Origin: Bacteroidota bacterium | Lineage (GTDB): Bacteria > Bacteroidota > Bacteroidia > Bacteroidales > FEN-979 | Direction: 5' to 3' | NCBI GenBank assembly: GCA_026391775.1 | Contig: JAPLDK010000030.1 | Location: forward strand, 25,742 to 89,741 | DNA length: 64,000 bases | In this document: positions 17,985-26,383 of the stretch, one piece after another | How positions within the stretch are numbered: position 1 is the stretch's first letter | How the letters are laid out: the number at the start of each line of letters is the position of its first letter | Position numbers and translations under genes: made by a program | The notes under the pieces: model-generated | Databases searched by the model: none | What the model was told of the DNA's origin: nothing | What the model saw: the letters and a program-made list of their open reading frames with translations, nothing else

Positions 17985-18772
17985 AAACAACGGTCATTCT
18001 CATCCTTGCAATTGCCACCTTATCGCTCCGGTCACTGGCACAGTGCGACGAGTTCATCATTTACCTTACCAAAGGAGAGGTGAAAGTACATCATGGGGCT
18101 GCTGCTCAGACAGCACAAAAAAACATGAAACTCACCGAGGGTTCAAGCATTTCGCTTGGGAAGGATGCTGGGGTGATCCTGCTTAGTGGTAAAGACAAGG
18201 CCCTCCGTCTTACAACGCAGGGGAACTTCTCTATGGCCGAGATCCGGTCAACCTGCATGAAAAACCAAAGCTCCCTCACCAAGGAGTATCTCAATTATGT
18301 CGCCAAGTCGATCATCGACAAAGGAGAGCCCTTGACTGCCATGGTGATTAAAGGGGCTGTTTACCGCAGCCGAACCGAATACGAGAAAACGGCCATGATC
18401 CTCCCGGCCGACTCTTCCGTAGTGACTTCCGACCAGGTCGTATTTGCCTGGCATCCTGGTGCCCCTGAAGAAAGGAAATACCTGCTCATCTATGAAAACG
18501 GGGTGAATGAGATCTATTCAAAGGTGCTTGCCGATACATCCGTTAGCATCGAGGCCGGGCTTTTTAAGCCCCAGGTGATCTATTTCTGGCTCATAAGCGA
18601 CACATCCAAGCCATCCGACAAAGAACCGCGTTTTACTTTCATACATGGAGAACACAACTGGCAGAACAAGGTTCTGGATGAGTGGAGCGCTACCATGAAA
18701 GAACTCGAGGGCCAGCTTGACGGGTTGAAACAGAAGATGAACGACAAGAAGAATGACGGGAAGAAGCCTTAA
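17981..18772 (+). CDS. Periplasmic FecR-like protein coupled to the CHASE2 protein
   Basis: A 263-residue exported protein with a signal peptide (residues 1-20, ending in RSLAQ). Residues about 25-85 (YLTKGEVKVHHG ... LTEGSSISLGKDAGVILLSG) resemble the FecR/Ig-like fold used by periplasmic regulators. A second beta-rich part (about 130-220, SDQVVFAWHPG, KYLLIYENG) looks like an Ig or fibronectin-like module, and the C-terminus is a Lys/Asp-rich helix. The start overlaps the CHASE2 gene by 4 bases. The pair may form a membrane sensor with its periplasmic partner; that is inference from the overlap. The family identity is tentative. Confidence 0.7.
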   Translation: MKTTVILILAIATLSLRSLAQCDEFIIYLTKGEVKVHHGAAAQTAQKNMKLTEGSSISLGKDAGVILLSGKDKALRLTTQGNFSMAEIRSTCMKNQSSLTKEYLNYVAKSIIDKGEPLTAMVIKGAVYRSRTEYEKTAMILPADSSVVTSDQVVFAWHPGAPEERKYLLIYENGVNEIYSKVLADTSVSIEAGLFKPQVIYFWLISDTSKPSDKEPRFTFIHGEHNWQNKVLDEWSATMKELEGQLDGLKQKMNDKKNDGKKP

Positions 18773-18797
18773 GGAGAATAAAGAGATCGGGCAGGGA

Positions 18798-20126
18798 TCA
18801 ATGCACTAACTGTGACCTGAAAATCTTTGTTGTTTTGGAAGTAATCCTGAAACGCTGGTCAATGCGCCGGCCTATCACCCATGCAATCTCCCCTGAACTG
18901 CAGAGGACATAGATGTTTTCTTTGTCGGGGAGGGGAACTTTTTCATCAATGAGAAGGTCGCTGACCTTTTTCTTTCCTTTCATTCCGAAGGGATGAAAGC
19001 TGTCGCCTGCCTTCCATTTCCTGACTTCCATTGGGAATGAGAGTTTATTATAATCAAGACTGGCGAAGTCTTTTCCTACCGGTATGGTAGTGTTTTTAGC
19101 GTAAATCAGGACAGAGAATTTAAGTTTCAGTGGCTGGGAAATACTTTTTGTTTTTGCAGATACCATGCTCCCATGATCCTCCTGAATGGTTTGAATCTGC
19201 CGGATGATCAGGGTATCCCGGTCTGTGATAGCCTTGTATGAAGGAGATAAAAACGTTCTTCCGCTGCTACCGTCAAGGTTTGCCATGATATCAGCCACCA
19301 CGCTGGGATTAAATCCATATGAAGAAAGAATTTCCCAGGCATAGAGCTCATTAGGGGATGAGTTTGTCAGAGCTTTGATATCAATAATGGTTTTGTCTTT
19401 TTGAGTTTTCAGAAGTCCGGAAATATGCTTTTCGACCTCCTTTCTGCCGAGTTCTTCCCATCCTCTCAGGATCTTTATTTCTGTGGTTAAGGTTTTCCTG
19501 AAGTCGGGGTTGATTTCCTCCAGCAGGGGAATGATTTTAAGGCGGAACCTGTTGCGAATGTATTTGTCGTCAAGATTAGAGCTGTCTTCACGAAAAGTGA
19601 TGTGATGCTCCCTTGCATATTCTGCAATTTCTTTCCTGAAAGCAAACAGCAAAGGCCTTATTACAAAACCTTGTTTGGAAAGAATGCCATGCAGCCCGGA
19701 TATCCCTGTGCCACGAACCAGGTTAATAAGGAATGTCTCAGCCTGGTCATCAAGGTGATGGGCAGTAGCAATGAAATCAAATTTTTTGGAAGACCGGATC
19801 TCCTGGAACCAGCTGTACCTCAACTCCCGTGCAGCCATCTGAACGGAGATCTTGTTCCCTGAGGCATATTCAGTGGTTTTGAACCGTTTTGTAAAAAAAG
19901 GAACCTTGAATTTTTCTGCAAGTTTTCTTGTAAAAACTTCCTCTGCATCGCTTTCCTTGCCCCTGAGGTCGAAATTGCAATGAGCAATCCCAAAGTCAAA
20001 TCCTGATTTATTAAACAGATCGGCCATAACAACCGAGTCTATCCCCCCTGAAACTGCAAGAAGGATGCGGTTTGTTTTTACAAACAGCTTATTTTGTTTA
20101 ATAAAGGAAGTAAAACGACGGATCAT
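18798..20126 (-). CDS. tilS: tRNA(Ile)-lysidine synthase
   Basis: Modifies C34 of tRNA-Ile(CAU) to lysidine with ATP and lysine, so that the tRNA reads AUA. Residues 22-40 contain the N-type PP-loop ATPase motif SGGIDSVV; the FDFGIAHCNFDLRG and TAHHLDDQAETFL motifs follow, the latter typical of TilS. The C-terminal TilS domain is present (RKWKAGDSFHPFGMKGKKKVSDLL). The 442-residue length fits the Bacteroidota form with middle and C-terminal substrate-binding domains. It converges with the FecR-like gene and is followed by nothing on its strand until dsbD. No anomalies seen. Confidence 0.93.
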   Translation of the reverse strand: MIRRFTSFIKQNKLFVKTNRILLAVSGGIDSVVMADLFNKSGFDFGIAHCNFDLRGKESDAEEVFTRKLAEKFKVPFFTKRFKTTEYASGNKISVQMAARELRYSWFQEIRSSKKFDFIATAHHLDDQAETFLINLVRGTGISGLHGILSKQGFVIRPLLFAFRKEIAEYAREHHITFREDSSNLDDKYIRNRFRLKIIPLLEEINPDFRKTLTTEIKILRGWEELGRKEVEKHISGLLKTQKDKTIIDIKALTNSSPNELYAWEILSSYGFNPSVVADIMANLDGSSGRTFLSPSYKAITDRDTLIIRQIQTIQEDHGSMVSAKTKSISQPLKLKFSVLIYAKNTTIPVGKDFASLDYNKLSFPMEVRKWKAGDSFHPFGMKGKKKVSDLLIDEKVPLPDKENIYVLCSSGEIAWVIGRRIDQRFRITSKTTKIFRSQLVH

Positions 20127-20184
20127 TGCCTGGCCTGAAGTAACTGGTTGAGTAAAGGTAAGCCAAATTTACGGCAATCATTAC

Positions 20185-22254
20185 TTATTCCCTGATAAAC
20201 TTACCTGAACCGGATATGCCATTATGCATGACTTTAATCATATACAGGCCCGGGGGTAAAGAGTTAATGTTGACTTCAGTTTTATTATTGTTTATGGACT
20301 GCTTCAGCATCTGCTGCCCCATCAGGTTGAAGATAGTACAAGAGCTGTTTTGCGGCTGGAATAATGAAGAACCTGGTATTTCAAGGAAAATATGATCTTT
20401 GGCCGGATCGGGGAAAATGCTGAATGTGATTTGTTGCTTTTGTTCGTCGATCCCGACCCCACCGTTGATCGTTTTTAAAATTATTCCATTATTACCTGCA
20501 ACATATCCTGTCTGGTTATCGGTAAAGTTAACATAGTGGAAGTCAAAGGTTGAACCGGAAAGAAGATTGAACCAACTTGTCCCACCATCAGTTGTTTTCA
20601 GGATAGTCCCGTTTGTTCCGGCGGCAAAACCTGTGTTTTGGCTTGGGAAGCAGACCGAAAAGAGATCGTTTGCGGTAACATTGTTAAGCTGGGTCCATGT
20701 TGTCCCTCCATCGGCTGTAGCAAGCATCATCCCGGTAGTTCCAAACACAAATCCCGTATCGGCATTCCTGAAAAGAACCGACAACATAGTATTTGTAAAT
20801 CCTGATGTAAGACTGCTCCAGTTTGCTCCTCCGTCGATACTTTTCATAATCGTACCTCCTGCTCCCACTGCATAGCCGGTGTCAGCATCTGTAAAGAAGC
20901 AGGAATTAAAGGATGCTGTCATGCCGGTATAAGCTGAAATCCAGGTCCCCCCTGCATTCGCTGTTTTTAGAATTATGCCCTCACTGCCAAGGGCAAATCC
21001 GGTATTGGCATCGAAGAAATATATATAATTCAGGTCATAAGTTATTCCTGAACTCAGGGTGTCCCAGGCCGTACCTCCATTATTTGTTTTAATGATTTTT
21101 CCTTTACTGCCAACTGCGTACCCAACATCCTGGCTTGTAAAGAAAATTGACCTGAGATCAGTGTTGGTCCCGGAGTTCAGCAGATCCCATGTTGCTCCGG
21201 CATCCGGCGATTTCATGATAGTCCCTGAAGAGCCGGCAAGAAAGATTGTATTGGAGGAGGTAAAAGAACCGGAAAAAAGATCCCGGGTTGTAACTGAAGT
21301 CTGGCAGGTCCAGGTTGTGCCGGCGTCCCTGGTTTGCAAAATTGTTCCCAGTGTTCCAACAGAGAAGCCGTTATCAGGCCCTGTGAAACAAGTTGACAAA
21401 AGAAGGTTTGACGACCCTGTGTTCAGAAGGTTCCATGCGGCCCCTGCATTGGTTGTTTTAAGTATTCCACCGAATCCGGTGACATAGCCTGAATTTTCAT
21501 CGGTAAACCAAACCGACATCGGGAGAAAGCTTAGTCCCCAGGACTGCAGCTCCCAGTTCGCTCCTCCATTCACGGTTTTCAGGATTATCCCGTCGGCCGC
21601 AAGTGGATAGCTCCCACCCACAGCGTAGCCTGTATTGGCACCGGTAAAATAAACAGAAGTCAGGTTGACCACATTGCCTGTAATCTGAGGGTTCCAGCTT
21701 TGGCCTCCATCGCCGGTTCTCAGTATAATTCCATTGTCGCCAACAGCGAAGGCCGTATTATTATCAAGAAAGAAAAGGGATTTCAGTTTATTGTTGACTC
21801 CTGACGTCAGGGTTTGCCAATGGGCGCCTCCATCCACGGTCTTTATTATTAATCCAAAGTCACCCGCTGCATAACCGGTATCTGCATTAAGAAAATGAAC
21901 GGTATTAAGGTTTTTATGGATGTCTGTAGAAAGGGCTGTCCAGCTGGCTCCTCCATCGGCAGTCTTCAGAATTGTTCCGTATAACCCAACTGCAAATCCT
22001 TCCATTGCATCGGGAAAAGAAACCGACAGAAGGTTGTATGCGGTAACCCTGGGAAGGCTTGTCCAGGTGGTCCCTCCATTAATTGTTTTAACAATGGCTC
22101 CTCCGTTCCCGACTGCAAAACCAGTTTCCGGACCAGAAAACGTGACAGAGTTCAGCGTATTTGCCTGGGGTTTTGGGTTAAGCCATTGCCAGTCCTGGGC
22201 TTCTGCCTGGTGCAAAACAAAGAGCAGTGACAGCAGAGTTAAAACTTTTTTCAT
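20185..22254 (-). CDS. Secreted YCF48/BNR-type beta-propeller protein with T9SS sorting domain
   Basis: A 689-residue exoprotein: signal peptide (residues 1-19, ending in AEAQ), then roughly 13-14 tandem repeats of about 42 residues, each with the pattern TGYAVG-x-GIILKT-x-GG-x-TW. This is the YCF48/photosystem II assembly factor-like or BNR-like propeller family, which in Bacteroidota is a common surface-protein module and does not imply photosynthesis. The C-terminal 80 residues are a type A T9SS sorting domain (FSIFPDPAKDHIFLEI, LPPGLYMIKVMHNG). It lies between korB and tilS on the same strand. The repetitive DNA gives long spurious open frames on the other strand. Confidence 0.85.
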   Translation of the reverse strand: MKKVLTLLSLLFVLHQAEAQDWQWLNPKPQANTLNSVTFSGPETGFAVGNGGAIVKTINGGTTWTSLPRVTAYNLLSVSFPDAMEGFAVGLYGTILKTADGGASWTALSTDIHKNLNTVHFLNADTGYAAGDFGLIIKTVDGGAHWQTLTSGVNNKLKSLFFLDNNTAFAVGDNGIILRTGDGGQSWNPQITGNVVNLTSVYFTGANTGYAVGGSYPLAADGIILKTVNGGANWELQSWGLSFLPMSVWFTDENSGYVTGFGGILKTTNAGAAWNLLNTGSSNLLLSTCFTGPDNGFSVGTLGTILQTRDAGTTWTCQTSVTTRDLFSGSFTSSNTIFLAGSSGTIMKSPDAGATWDLLNSGTNTDLRSIFFTSQDVGYAVGSKGKIIKTNNGGTAWDTLSSGITYDLNYIYFFDANTGFALGSEGIILKTANAGGTWISAYTGMTASFNSCFFTDADTGYAVGAGGTIMKSIDGGANWSSLTSGFTNTMLSVLFRNADTGFVFGTTGMMLATADGGTTWTQLNNVTANDLFSVCFPSQNTGFAAGTNGTILKTTDGGTSWFNLLSGSTFDFHYVNFTDNQTGYVAGNNGIILKTINGGVGIDEQKQQITFSIFPDPAKDHIFLEIPGSSLFQPQNSSCTIFNLMGQQMLKQSINNNKTEVNINSLPPGLYMIKVMHNGISGSGKFIRE

Positions 22255-22289
22255 TTGTCAGTGTTTATCAATGGGCAGAGAGATGCCTT

Positions 22290-23330
22290 TTATTTTATAT
22301 CCCAAACGTCACCGCTGTTAAGCAGATCGTCAACATTTTTGATCGGGCTGGTTTCCTTGGCATATTTGATCTGTTCTTCCACCATATCGTCGTAGGTGGG
22401 GAACATGGCTGAACGGATCACGCCAAAGACCATCGGGAAATGAGGAGGTGCAAGCTTTGCAAGCATCAGGTGAATGCCCGGATCCTGGTTGTAGGCATCG
22501 TGAATGAGGATGTCATCCGCAGTCACATCATTCTTACCGATCTCAACAACCTCAAGCATGGTATCTTTCAGGATAAGCCCTTTTTCATTGTTCTTGCCCC
22601 AGGTCATGGGCTGGCCATTTTTAACAATGAGCATATTGTCATCCTTGTGTTCCTTGCCGATCACATCATTATGTGCCTTGTCGGCAAAAATGATGCAGTT
22701 CTGCATGATCTCGATGATGGAAGTGCCGTCGTGCTTGGCTGCCTCGAACATGGCTTCGGTCATCATGGTGATGTTGTTATCAGGAACGCGGGCATAGAAC
22801 GTGCCCTGCGCGCCCATCACGAGTTCACCAACATTGAAAGGATGTTCAATGGTTCCCTGGGGAGAAGTCTTGGTGACCTTGCCCATGGGGGTGGTGGGGG
22901 AATACTGTCCCTTGGTCAGTCCGTAGATCTGGTTATTGAACAAAAGGATATTTATATCAACGTTTCTGCGGATGACGTGAATGAAATGGTTCCCGCCGAT
23001 TGCCAGCGAGTCCCCGTCGCCTGTGGCCATCCATACACTGAGTTTTGGGTTTGCTATTTTTACGCCTGTGGATATGGCGGCAGCGCGTCCATGGATACCA
23101 TGAATACCGTAAGTGTTAACATAGTAAGGGAAACGCGATGAACAACCGATGCCGGATATCATACAGAAGTTTTCCTTGCGATACCCTATCTTGGGGAATA
23201 CCCTTTCAACTGCAGCAAGGATGGCGTGGGCACCGCAACCCGGGCACCATTTTACCATCTGGTCGCTTTCAAAATCGGCTTTGGACAATTGAACGGTGGA
23301 ACGTTCAATGGTTGTATTTACGAAATCCAT
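22290..23330 (-). CDS. korB: 2-oxoglutarate:ferredoxin oxidoreductase, beta (TPP) subunit
   Basis: Thiamine-diphosphate-binding subunit of a two-subunit 2-oxoacid:ferredoxin oxidoreductase; with KorA it converts 2-oxoglutarate and CoA to succinyl-CoA and reduces ferredoxin (or runs reductively). Motifs: WCPGCGAHAIL near the N-terminus (cluster cysteines), GIGCSSRFPYYVNTYGIHGIHGRA, and the TPP/Mg motif GDGDSLAIGGNH with NNQIYGLTKGQYSPTTP. It starts 1 base after the korA stop, so the two are coupled. The substrate assignment follows the usual KorAB architecture; pyruvate or other 2-oxoacids cannot be excluded from sequence alone. Confidence 0.9.
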   Translation of the reverse strand: MDFVNTTIERSTVQLSKADFESDQMVKWCPGCGAHAILAAVERVFPKIGYRKENFCMISGIGCSSRFPYYVNTYGIHGIHGRAAAISTGVKIANPKLSVWMATGDGDSLAIGGNHFIHVIRRNVDINILLFNNQIYGLTKGQYSPTTPMGKVTKTSPQGTIEHPFNVGELVMGAQGTFYARVPDNNITMMTEAMFEAAKHDGTSIIEIMQNCIIFADKAHNDVIGKEHKDDNMLIVKNGQPMTWGKNNEKGLILKDTMLEVVEIGKNDVTADDILIHDAYNQDPGIHLMLAKLAPPHFPMVFGVIRSAMFPTYDDMVEEQIKYAKETSPIKNVDDLLNSGDVWDIK

Positions 23331-23331
23331 A

Positions 23332-25182
23332 TTATTTTTCCTCCAAAAGTTGATTGAATTTATCAGTTAACTCATTGATCATGAAAGGCAGTCCCTGTAC
23401 TTTGTTGAACTGGTGAAAGTTCGGCAGGGGGAATTTCATTTTCAGGTAGTTCACGAACTGTCCGCTGTTGAGTTCGCAAACCAGGATCTTTTTAAAGCCT
23501 TTCAGGACTTTCTCTGTGTTTTTAGGCAGAGGGCTGATATAATGGAAATGTGCATGGCTTATGCTTTTGCCTTCAGCCTGGGCTTTTTTTACTGCGGAAT
23601 GCACGGCTCCGAATGTACCGCCCCAGCTTACAACCAGCAGATCGCCTTTCTTATTGCCGTCGATATCCTGTTCGGGAATAAAATCGGCAATCTTTTCAAC
23701 CTTGGCGGCACGGAGGTCAACCATGATCTGGTGGTTCATAGGGTCCATGGAGACCACACCGGTGATATTCTCTTTTTCAAGGCCGCCGATGCGGTGACGA
23801 AGGCCATCTGTTCCCGGAATTGCCCATTGGCGTACCAGGGTCACGGCATTGCGTTTATAGGGTTTGTAATCCTTATCATTAGCCTTTGCAATCGGCGGAT
23901 TGATCGGAGGCATGTCGGCCATTTTCGGGATACGAAAGAGAGCTGATCCGAAACCGAGATAACCGTCGGTCATCAGGATAGCCGGGGTCATATGTTCCAT
24001 CGAAAGCTTGGCTGCCATATAAGCATAATTGAAGCAATTGTCGGCGGTGGAAGCGGCAATAATGATAACGGGTCCGTCACCATTCCTTCCGAAGAGGGCC
24101 TGGAGAAGGTCCGATTGTTCCGATTTCGTGGGAAGTCCTGTTGAAGGGCCTCCGCGCTGAACATCTACAATAACCATTGGAAGTTCGGTCATAACGGCAA
24201 GGCCGATGGCTTCACTCTTCAATGAGAGGCCCGGGCCGGAAGTGGTAGTACAGGCCAGGGAACCGGTATATGAAGCCCCTATTGCCGAACAAATACCTGC
24301 AATCTCGTCTTCAGCCTGGAATACTTTTGCCCCCAGTGATTTATGCTTTGCAAGCTCCATAAGGATCTCGGTAGCCGGGGTGATAGGATAGGAGCCAAGG
24401 AAGAGTGGCCTTCCCGATTTTTCGGAAGCGGCAAGCAACCCCCAGGCTGTAGCTACATTCCCGGTGATATTACGGTAACGGCCTTTCGGCATTTTAGCTG
24501 CACCAACCTGTATCACCGATTCGAGAGCTTCAACAGTATCGGCATAGTTGTATCCTGCCTGGATCACAATTTTATTGATTTCGACTACCTTCGGATTCTT
24601 TTTGAAACGCTCTTCGAAATAATTGAAGGCCATTTTCAGGTCACGGTTAAAGATGAAGTAGAGGATTCCGAGGGAGAACATATTCTTGGAACGTTCGGCA
24701 GTTTTGTTGTCAATACCGAGGTCCTTCAGGCTTTCCTTTGTCATGGTGGTGATGGGAGCCTTGATCATGTTGTAGGATTCGAGGCTATGGTCAGAGAGTG
24801 GGTTTTGTTTATAGCCTGCTTTTTCGATGGATTTCTCATCAAAAGCATCGGTGTCGACCAGGATGGTTGCGCCTTTCTTGGCCCACTTCAGGTTAGACTT
24901 CAGGGAGGCAGGGTTCATCGAGACAAGTACATCAACCATATCGCCTGTTGTAAAGATCTTTTCGGAGCCCATATGAACCTGGAAACCGGAAACCCCGGCC
25001 ACGGTGTTTTGAGGAGCTCGTATTTCTGCTGGAAAATCAGGGAAGGTAGCGAGGTCATTCCCGGCCAGGGCAGCCGAGTCGGAAAATACGGAACCACTCA
25101 GTTGCATTCCATCGCCGGAATCGCCGACGAACTTCACAACTACGCTTTCCTTCTCAACAATTTGTCTTTTAGTTTTAGGCAT
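23332..25182 (-). CDS. korA: 2-oxoglutarate:ferredoxin oxidoreductase, fused gamma-alpha subunit
   Basis: Fusion of the gamma and alpha domains of a 2-oxoacid:ferredoxin oxidoreductase. The gamma domain (residues 1-195: VVKFVGDSGDGMQLSGSVFSDSAALAG) is followed by the alpha/pyrimidine-binding domain (about 240-616) with FLGSYPITPATEILMELA, AEDEIAGICSAIGASYTG and TTSGPGLSLKSEAIGLAV. I chose the start at 25182 (MPKTKRQIVEKE). The frame is open 90 bases further, but those codons would encode residues foreign to the family, and a -7 element lies at 25206-25213 inside them. A ferredoxin gene starts divergently 190 bases away, a plausible electron acceptor. korB follows after 1 base. Confidence 0.92.
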   Translation of the reverse strand: MPKTKRQIVEKESVVVKFVGDSGDGMQLSGSVFSDSAALAGNDLATFPDFPAEIRAPQNTVAGVSGFQVHMGSEKIFTTGDMVDVLVSMNPASLKSNLKWAKKGATILVDTDAFDEKSIEKAGYKQNPLSDHSLESYNMIKAPITTMTKESLKDLGIDNKTAERSKNMFSLGILYFIFNRDLKMAFNYFEERFKKNPKVVEINKIVIQAGYNYADTVEALESVIQVGAAKMPKGRYRNITGNVATAWGLLAASEKSGRPLFLGSYPITPATEILMELAKHKSLGAKVFQAEDEIAGICSAIGASYTGSLACTTTSGPGLSLKSEAIGLAVMTELPMVIVDVQRGGPSTGLPTKSEQSDLLQALFGRNGDGPVIIIAASTADNCFNYAYMAAKLSMEHMTPAILMTDGYLGFGSALFRIPKMADMPPINPPIAKANDKDYKPYKRNAVTLVRQWAIPGTDGLRHRIGGLEKENITGVVSMDPMNHQIMVDLRAAKVEKIADFIPEQDIDGNKKGDLLVVSWGGTFGAVHSAVKKAQAEGKSISHAHFHYISPLPKNTEKVLKGFKKILVCELNSGQFVNYLKMKFPLPNFHQFNKVQGLPFMINELTDKFNQLLEEK

Positions 25183-25205
25183 CGTTATGTGTTTTTTAGA
25201 GTGGG

Positions 25206-25213
25206 CAAAGGTA
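25206..25213 (-). promoter_or_regulatory. -7 element upstream of korA
   Basis: The minus strand reads TACCTTTG, matching TAnnTTTG, 24 bases before the preferred korA start. It argues against the longer start at 25272. Confidence 0.5.
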
Positions 25214-25220
25214 GGAAAAA

Positions 25221-25252
25221 ATAGCGAATAGCGAGATAGCGAAATATGCGAG
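25221..25252. repeat. Short degenerate tandem repeat (ATAGCGA units)
   Basis: Three ATAGCGA units lie at 25221-25227, 25228-25234 and 25236-25242 (one extra base before the third), followed by a degenerate AATATGCGAG. The array sits between the divergent korA and ferredoxin genes, just upstream of the korA -7 element. It belongs to the class of 7-11 bp arrays found at four other places in the window. Confidence 0.65.
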
Positions 25253-25282
25253 TGAGGTGTTAATAAATTCACAAATAGGGGC

Positions 25283-25311
25283 TTTGGGTTTGGGAAAAAT
25301 ATTTATCTTTG
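25283..25311 (+). promoter_or_regulatory. Bacteroidota-type promoter of the ferredoxin gene
   Basis: TTTG at 25283-25286, then 17 bases, then TATCTTTG at 25304-25311. This is a good match to TTTG-N19-TAnnTTTG. The ferredoxin start codon is 61 bases downstream of the -7 element. Confidence 0.65.
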
Positions 25312-25371
25312 CAGCGGATAACGTAAATACTAACCAGGCCTGTATTTATGCAGGCATAAATTCAATAAGTC

Positions 25372-25539
25372 ATGGCTTACAAGATTAATGAAGATTGCAC
25401 TGCTTGTGGAACCTGCATCGATGAGTGCCCCGTTGAGGCTATTTCCGAAGGTGATATCTATAAGATTAACCCAGAAACCTGCACCGATTGCGGAGCATGC
25501 GCAGATGTATGCCCTGTAGAAGCAATTCATCCTGAATAA
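25372..25539 (+). CDS. 2[4Fe-4S] ferredoxin
   Basis: A 55-residue bacterial ferredoxin, the classic clostridial size, carrying two [4Fe-4S] clusters. The two motifs are C9-TA-C12-GT-C15-IDE-C19-P and C37-TD-C40-GA-C43-ADV-C47-P, each of the CxxCxxCxxxCP type, with the pseudo-symmetric halves MAYKINEDC and IYKINPETC. It lies divergent to korAB, so it is the likely electron carrier for that oxidoreductase; it could also serve other ferredoxin enzymes here, such as the four-subunit oxidoreductase at 45-47.7 kb. It has its own promoter and is closed by a perfect palindrome 13 bases after the stop codon. Confidence 0.93.
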   Translation: MAYKINEDCTACGTCIDECPVEAISEGDIYKINPETCTDCGACADVCPVEAIHPE

Positions 25540-25552
25540 AGAGTGCAAAATG

Positions 25553-25598
25553 TAAACATAACGGGCGGCTCAATGCATTGAGCCGCCCGTTATGTTTA
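25553..25598. terminator. 46-bp perfect palindrome, bidirectional terminator
   Basis: The 23 bases from 25553 are the exact reverse complement of the following 23 bases, with no loop, centred between 25575 and 25576. The core is GC-rich (ACGGGCGGCTC) and the ends are AT-rich (TAAACATA / TATGTTTA). It lies between the converging ferredoxin and lpxH genes, so it can act as an intrinsic terminator for both; the TAA stop codon of lpxH is inside its right arm. Confidence 0.8.
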
Positions 25599-26357
25599 TA
25601 TCCCGGCCTCTTTCATGGTTAACTTTTCCCCGTCAAACACCGCATAGGTGAAATGGGTAAGCCAGTCACCCAGTACTACCTGAACAGCTTTCTCCGATAT
25701 AGCTGTTTCCACGGGATAATGGTAGTGACCATAAACCAGGTAATCCAGTTCGGGATGCTGTTTGATAAGTTCCTGTGAATGGAATAATATCCTCTCATTG
25801 ATCAGCCTCAGGTTCCTTTCTTCTTCCGTCTTTTCTTTCTGCATTGCTGCATGCCGGCTTTTCCTCGACCAGAACAAGGCCATGCTGATCCCCAGGTCGG
25901 GATGGATAAGCCTGAACAACCATTGGTTGACAGGGCTGGCAAAAACCTTCTTGATGAACTTATAGCCATGGTCACCGGGGCCCAGGCCATCGCCATGAGC
26001 CAGGTAAAAGTTTTTCCCGTTAAATGACCTGAATTCCGGATTGCGGTGAAGCTGTATCCCCACCTCTTCCTGGAGGTAGGAGAAAGCCCACATATCATGG
26101 TTTCCCCTGAAAAGGTGAACCGGAATTCCTGAATCTGTTATCTCGGCAAGAATTCCAAGCAGGCGGGTATACCCCCTTGGAACCGCAGTCCTGTATTCAA
26201 ACCAGAAATCGAAAAGATCGCCCATCAGGAATATTTCCTCAGCATCCTTACGCGCCATATCGAGCCAGTGAACAAGTCTTTTTTCCCGTTCAAGGCTTTG
26301 CCGGCGGTCGGGGATCCCGAGATGAAAATCAGATGCGAAGTATATCTTTCCGTTCAT
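25596..26357 (-). CDS. lpxH: UDP-2,3-diacylglucosamine diphosphatase
   Basis: Metallophosphoesterase that hydrolyses UDP-2,3-diacylglucosamine to lipid X in lipid A synthesis, at the inner face of the membrane. The 253 residues show all metal-binding blocks of the calcineurin-like fold: SDFHLG (residues 9-14), MGDLFDFWFE, RGNHDMW, LAHGDGLGPGDHGYK and GHYHYP. The FDFW and GDHGYK features are typical of LpxH rather than general phosphodiesterases. The stop codon lies inside the 46-bp palindrome shared with the ferredoxin gene. Upstream, after 26 bases, is a lipoprotein gene on the same strand. Confidence 0.9.
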   Translation of the reverse strand: MNGKIYFASDFHLGIPDRRQSLEREKRLVHWLDMARKDAEEIFLMGDLFDFWFEYRTAVPRGYTRLLGILAEITDSGIPVHLFRGNHDMWAFSYLQEEVGIQLHRNPEFRSFNGKNFYLAHGDGLGPGDHGYKFIKKVFASPVNQWLFRLIHPDLGISMALFWSRKSRHAAMQKEKTEEERNLRLINERILFHSQELIKQHPELDYLVYGHYHYPVETAISEKAVQVVLGDWLTHFTYAVFDGEKLTMKEAGI

Positions 26358-26383
26358 AGTATCACTGACAAAGATCGTAAATT

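Noticed and set aside
18773..18797. Terminator between the FecR-like gene and tilS
   Set aside because: Only 25 bases with no inverted repeat that I can see.
20185..22254. Photosystem assembly factor
   Set aside because: The YCF48-type repeats are a common propeller in Bacteroidota exoproteins, and this one has a T9SS tail; nothing photosynthetic is nearby.
22440..25224. Long open frames on the plus strand opposite korB (233 codons) and korA (293 codons)
   Set aside because: They mirror the codon bias of the real genes, have no signal, domain or promoter, and the minus-strand products are complete known enzymes.
23332..25272. Longer korA start at 25272
   Set aside because: The extra 30 residues do not resemble KorA, and a TACCTTTG promoter element lies inside them.
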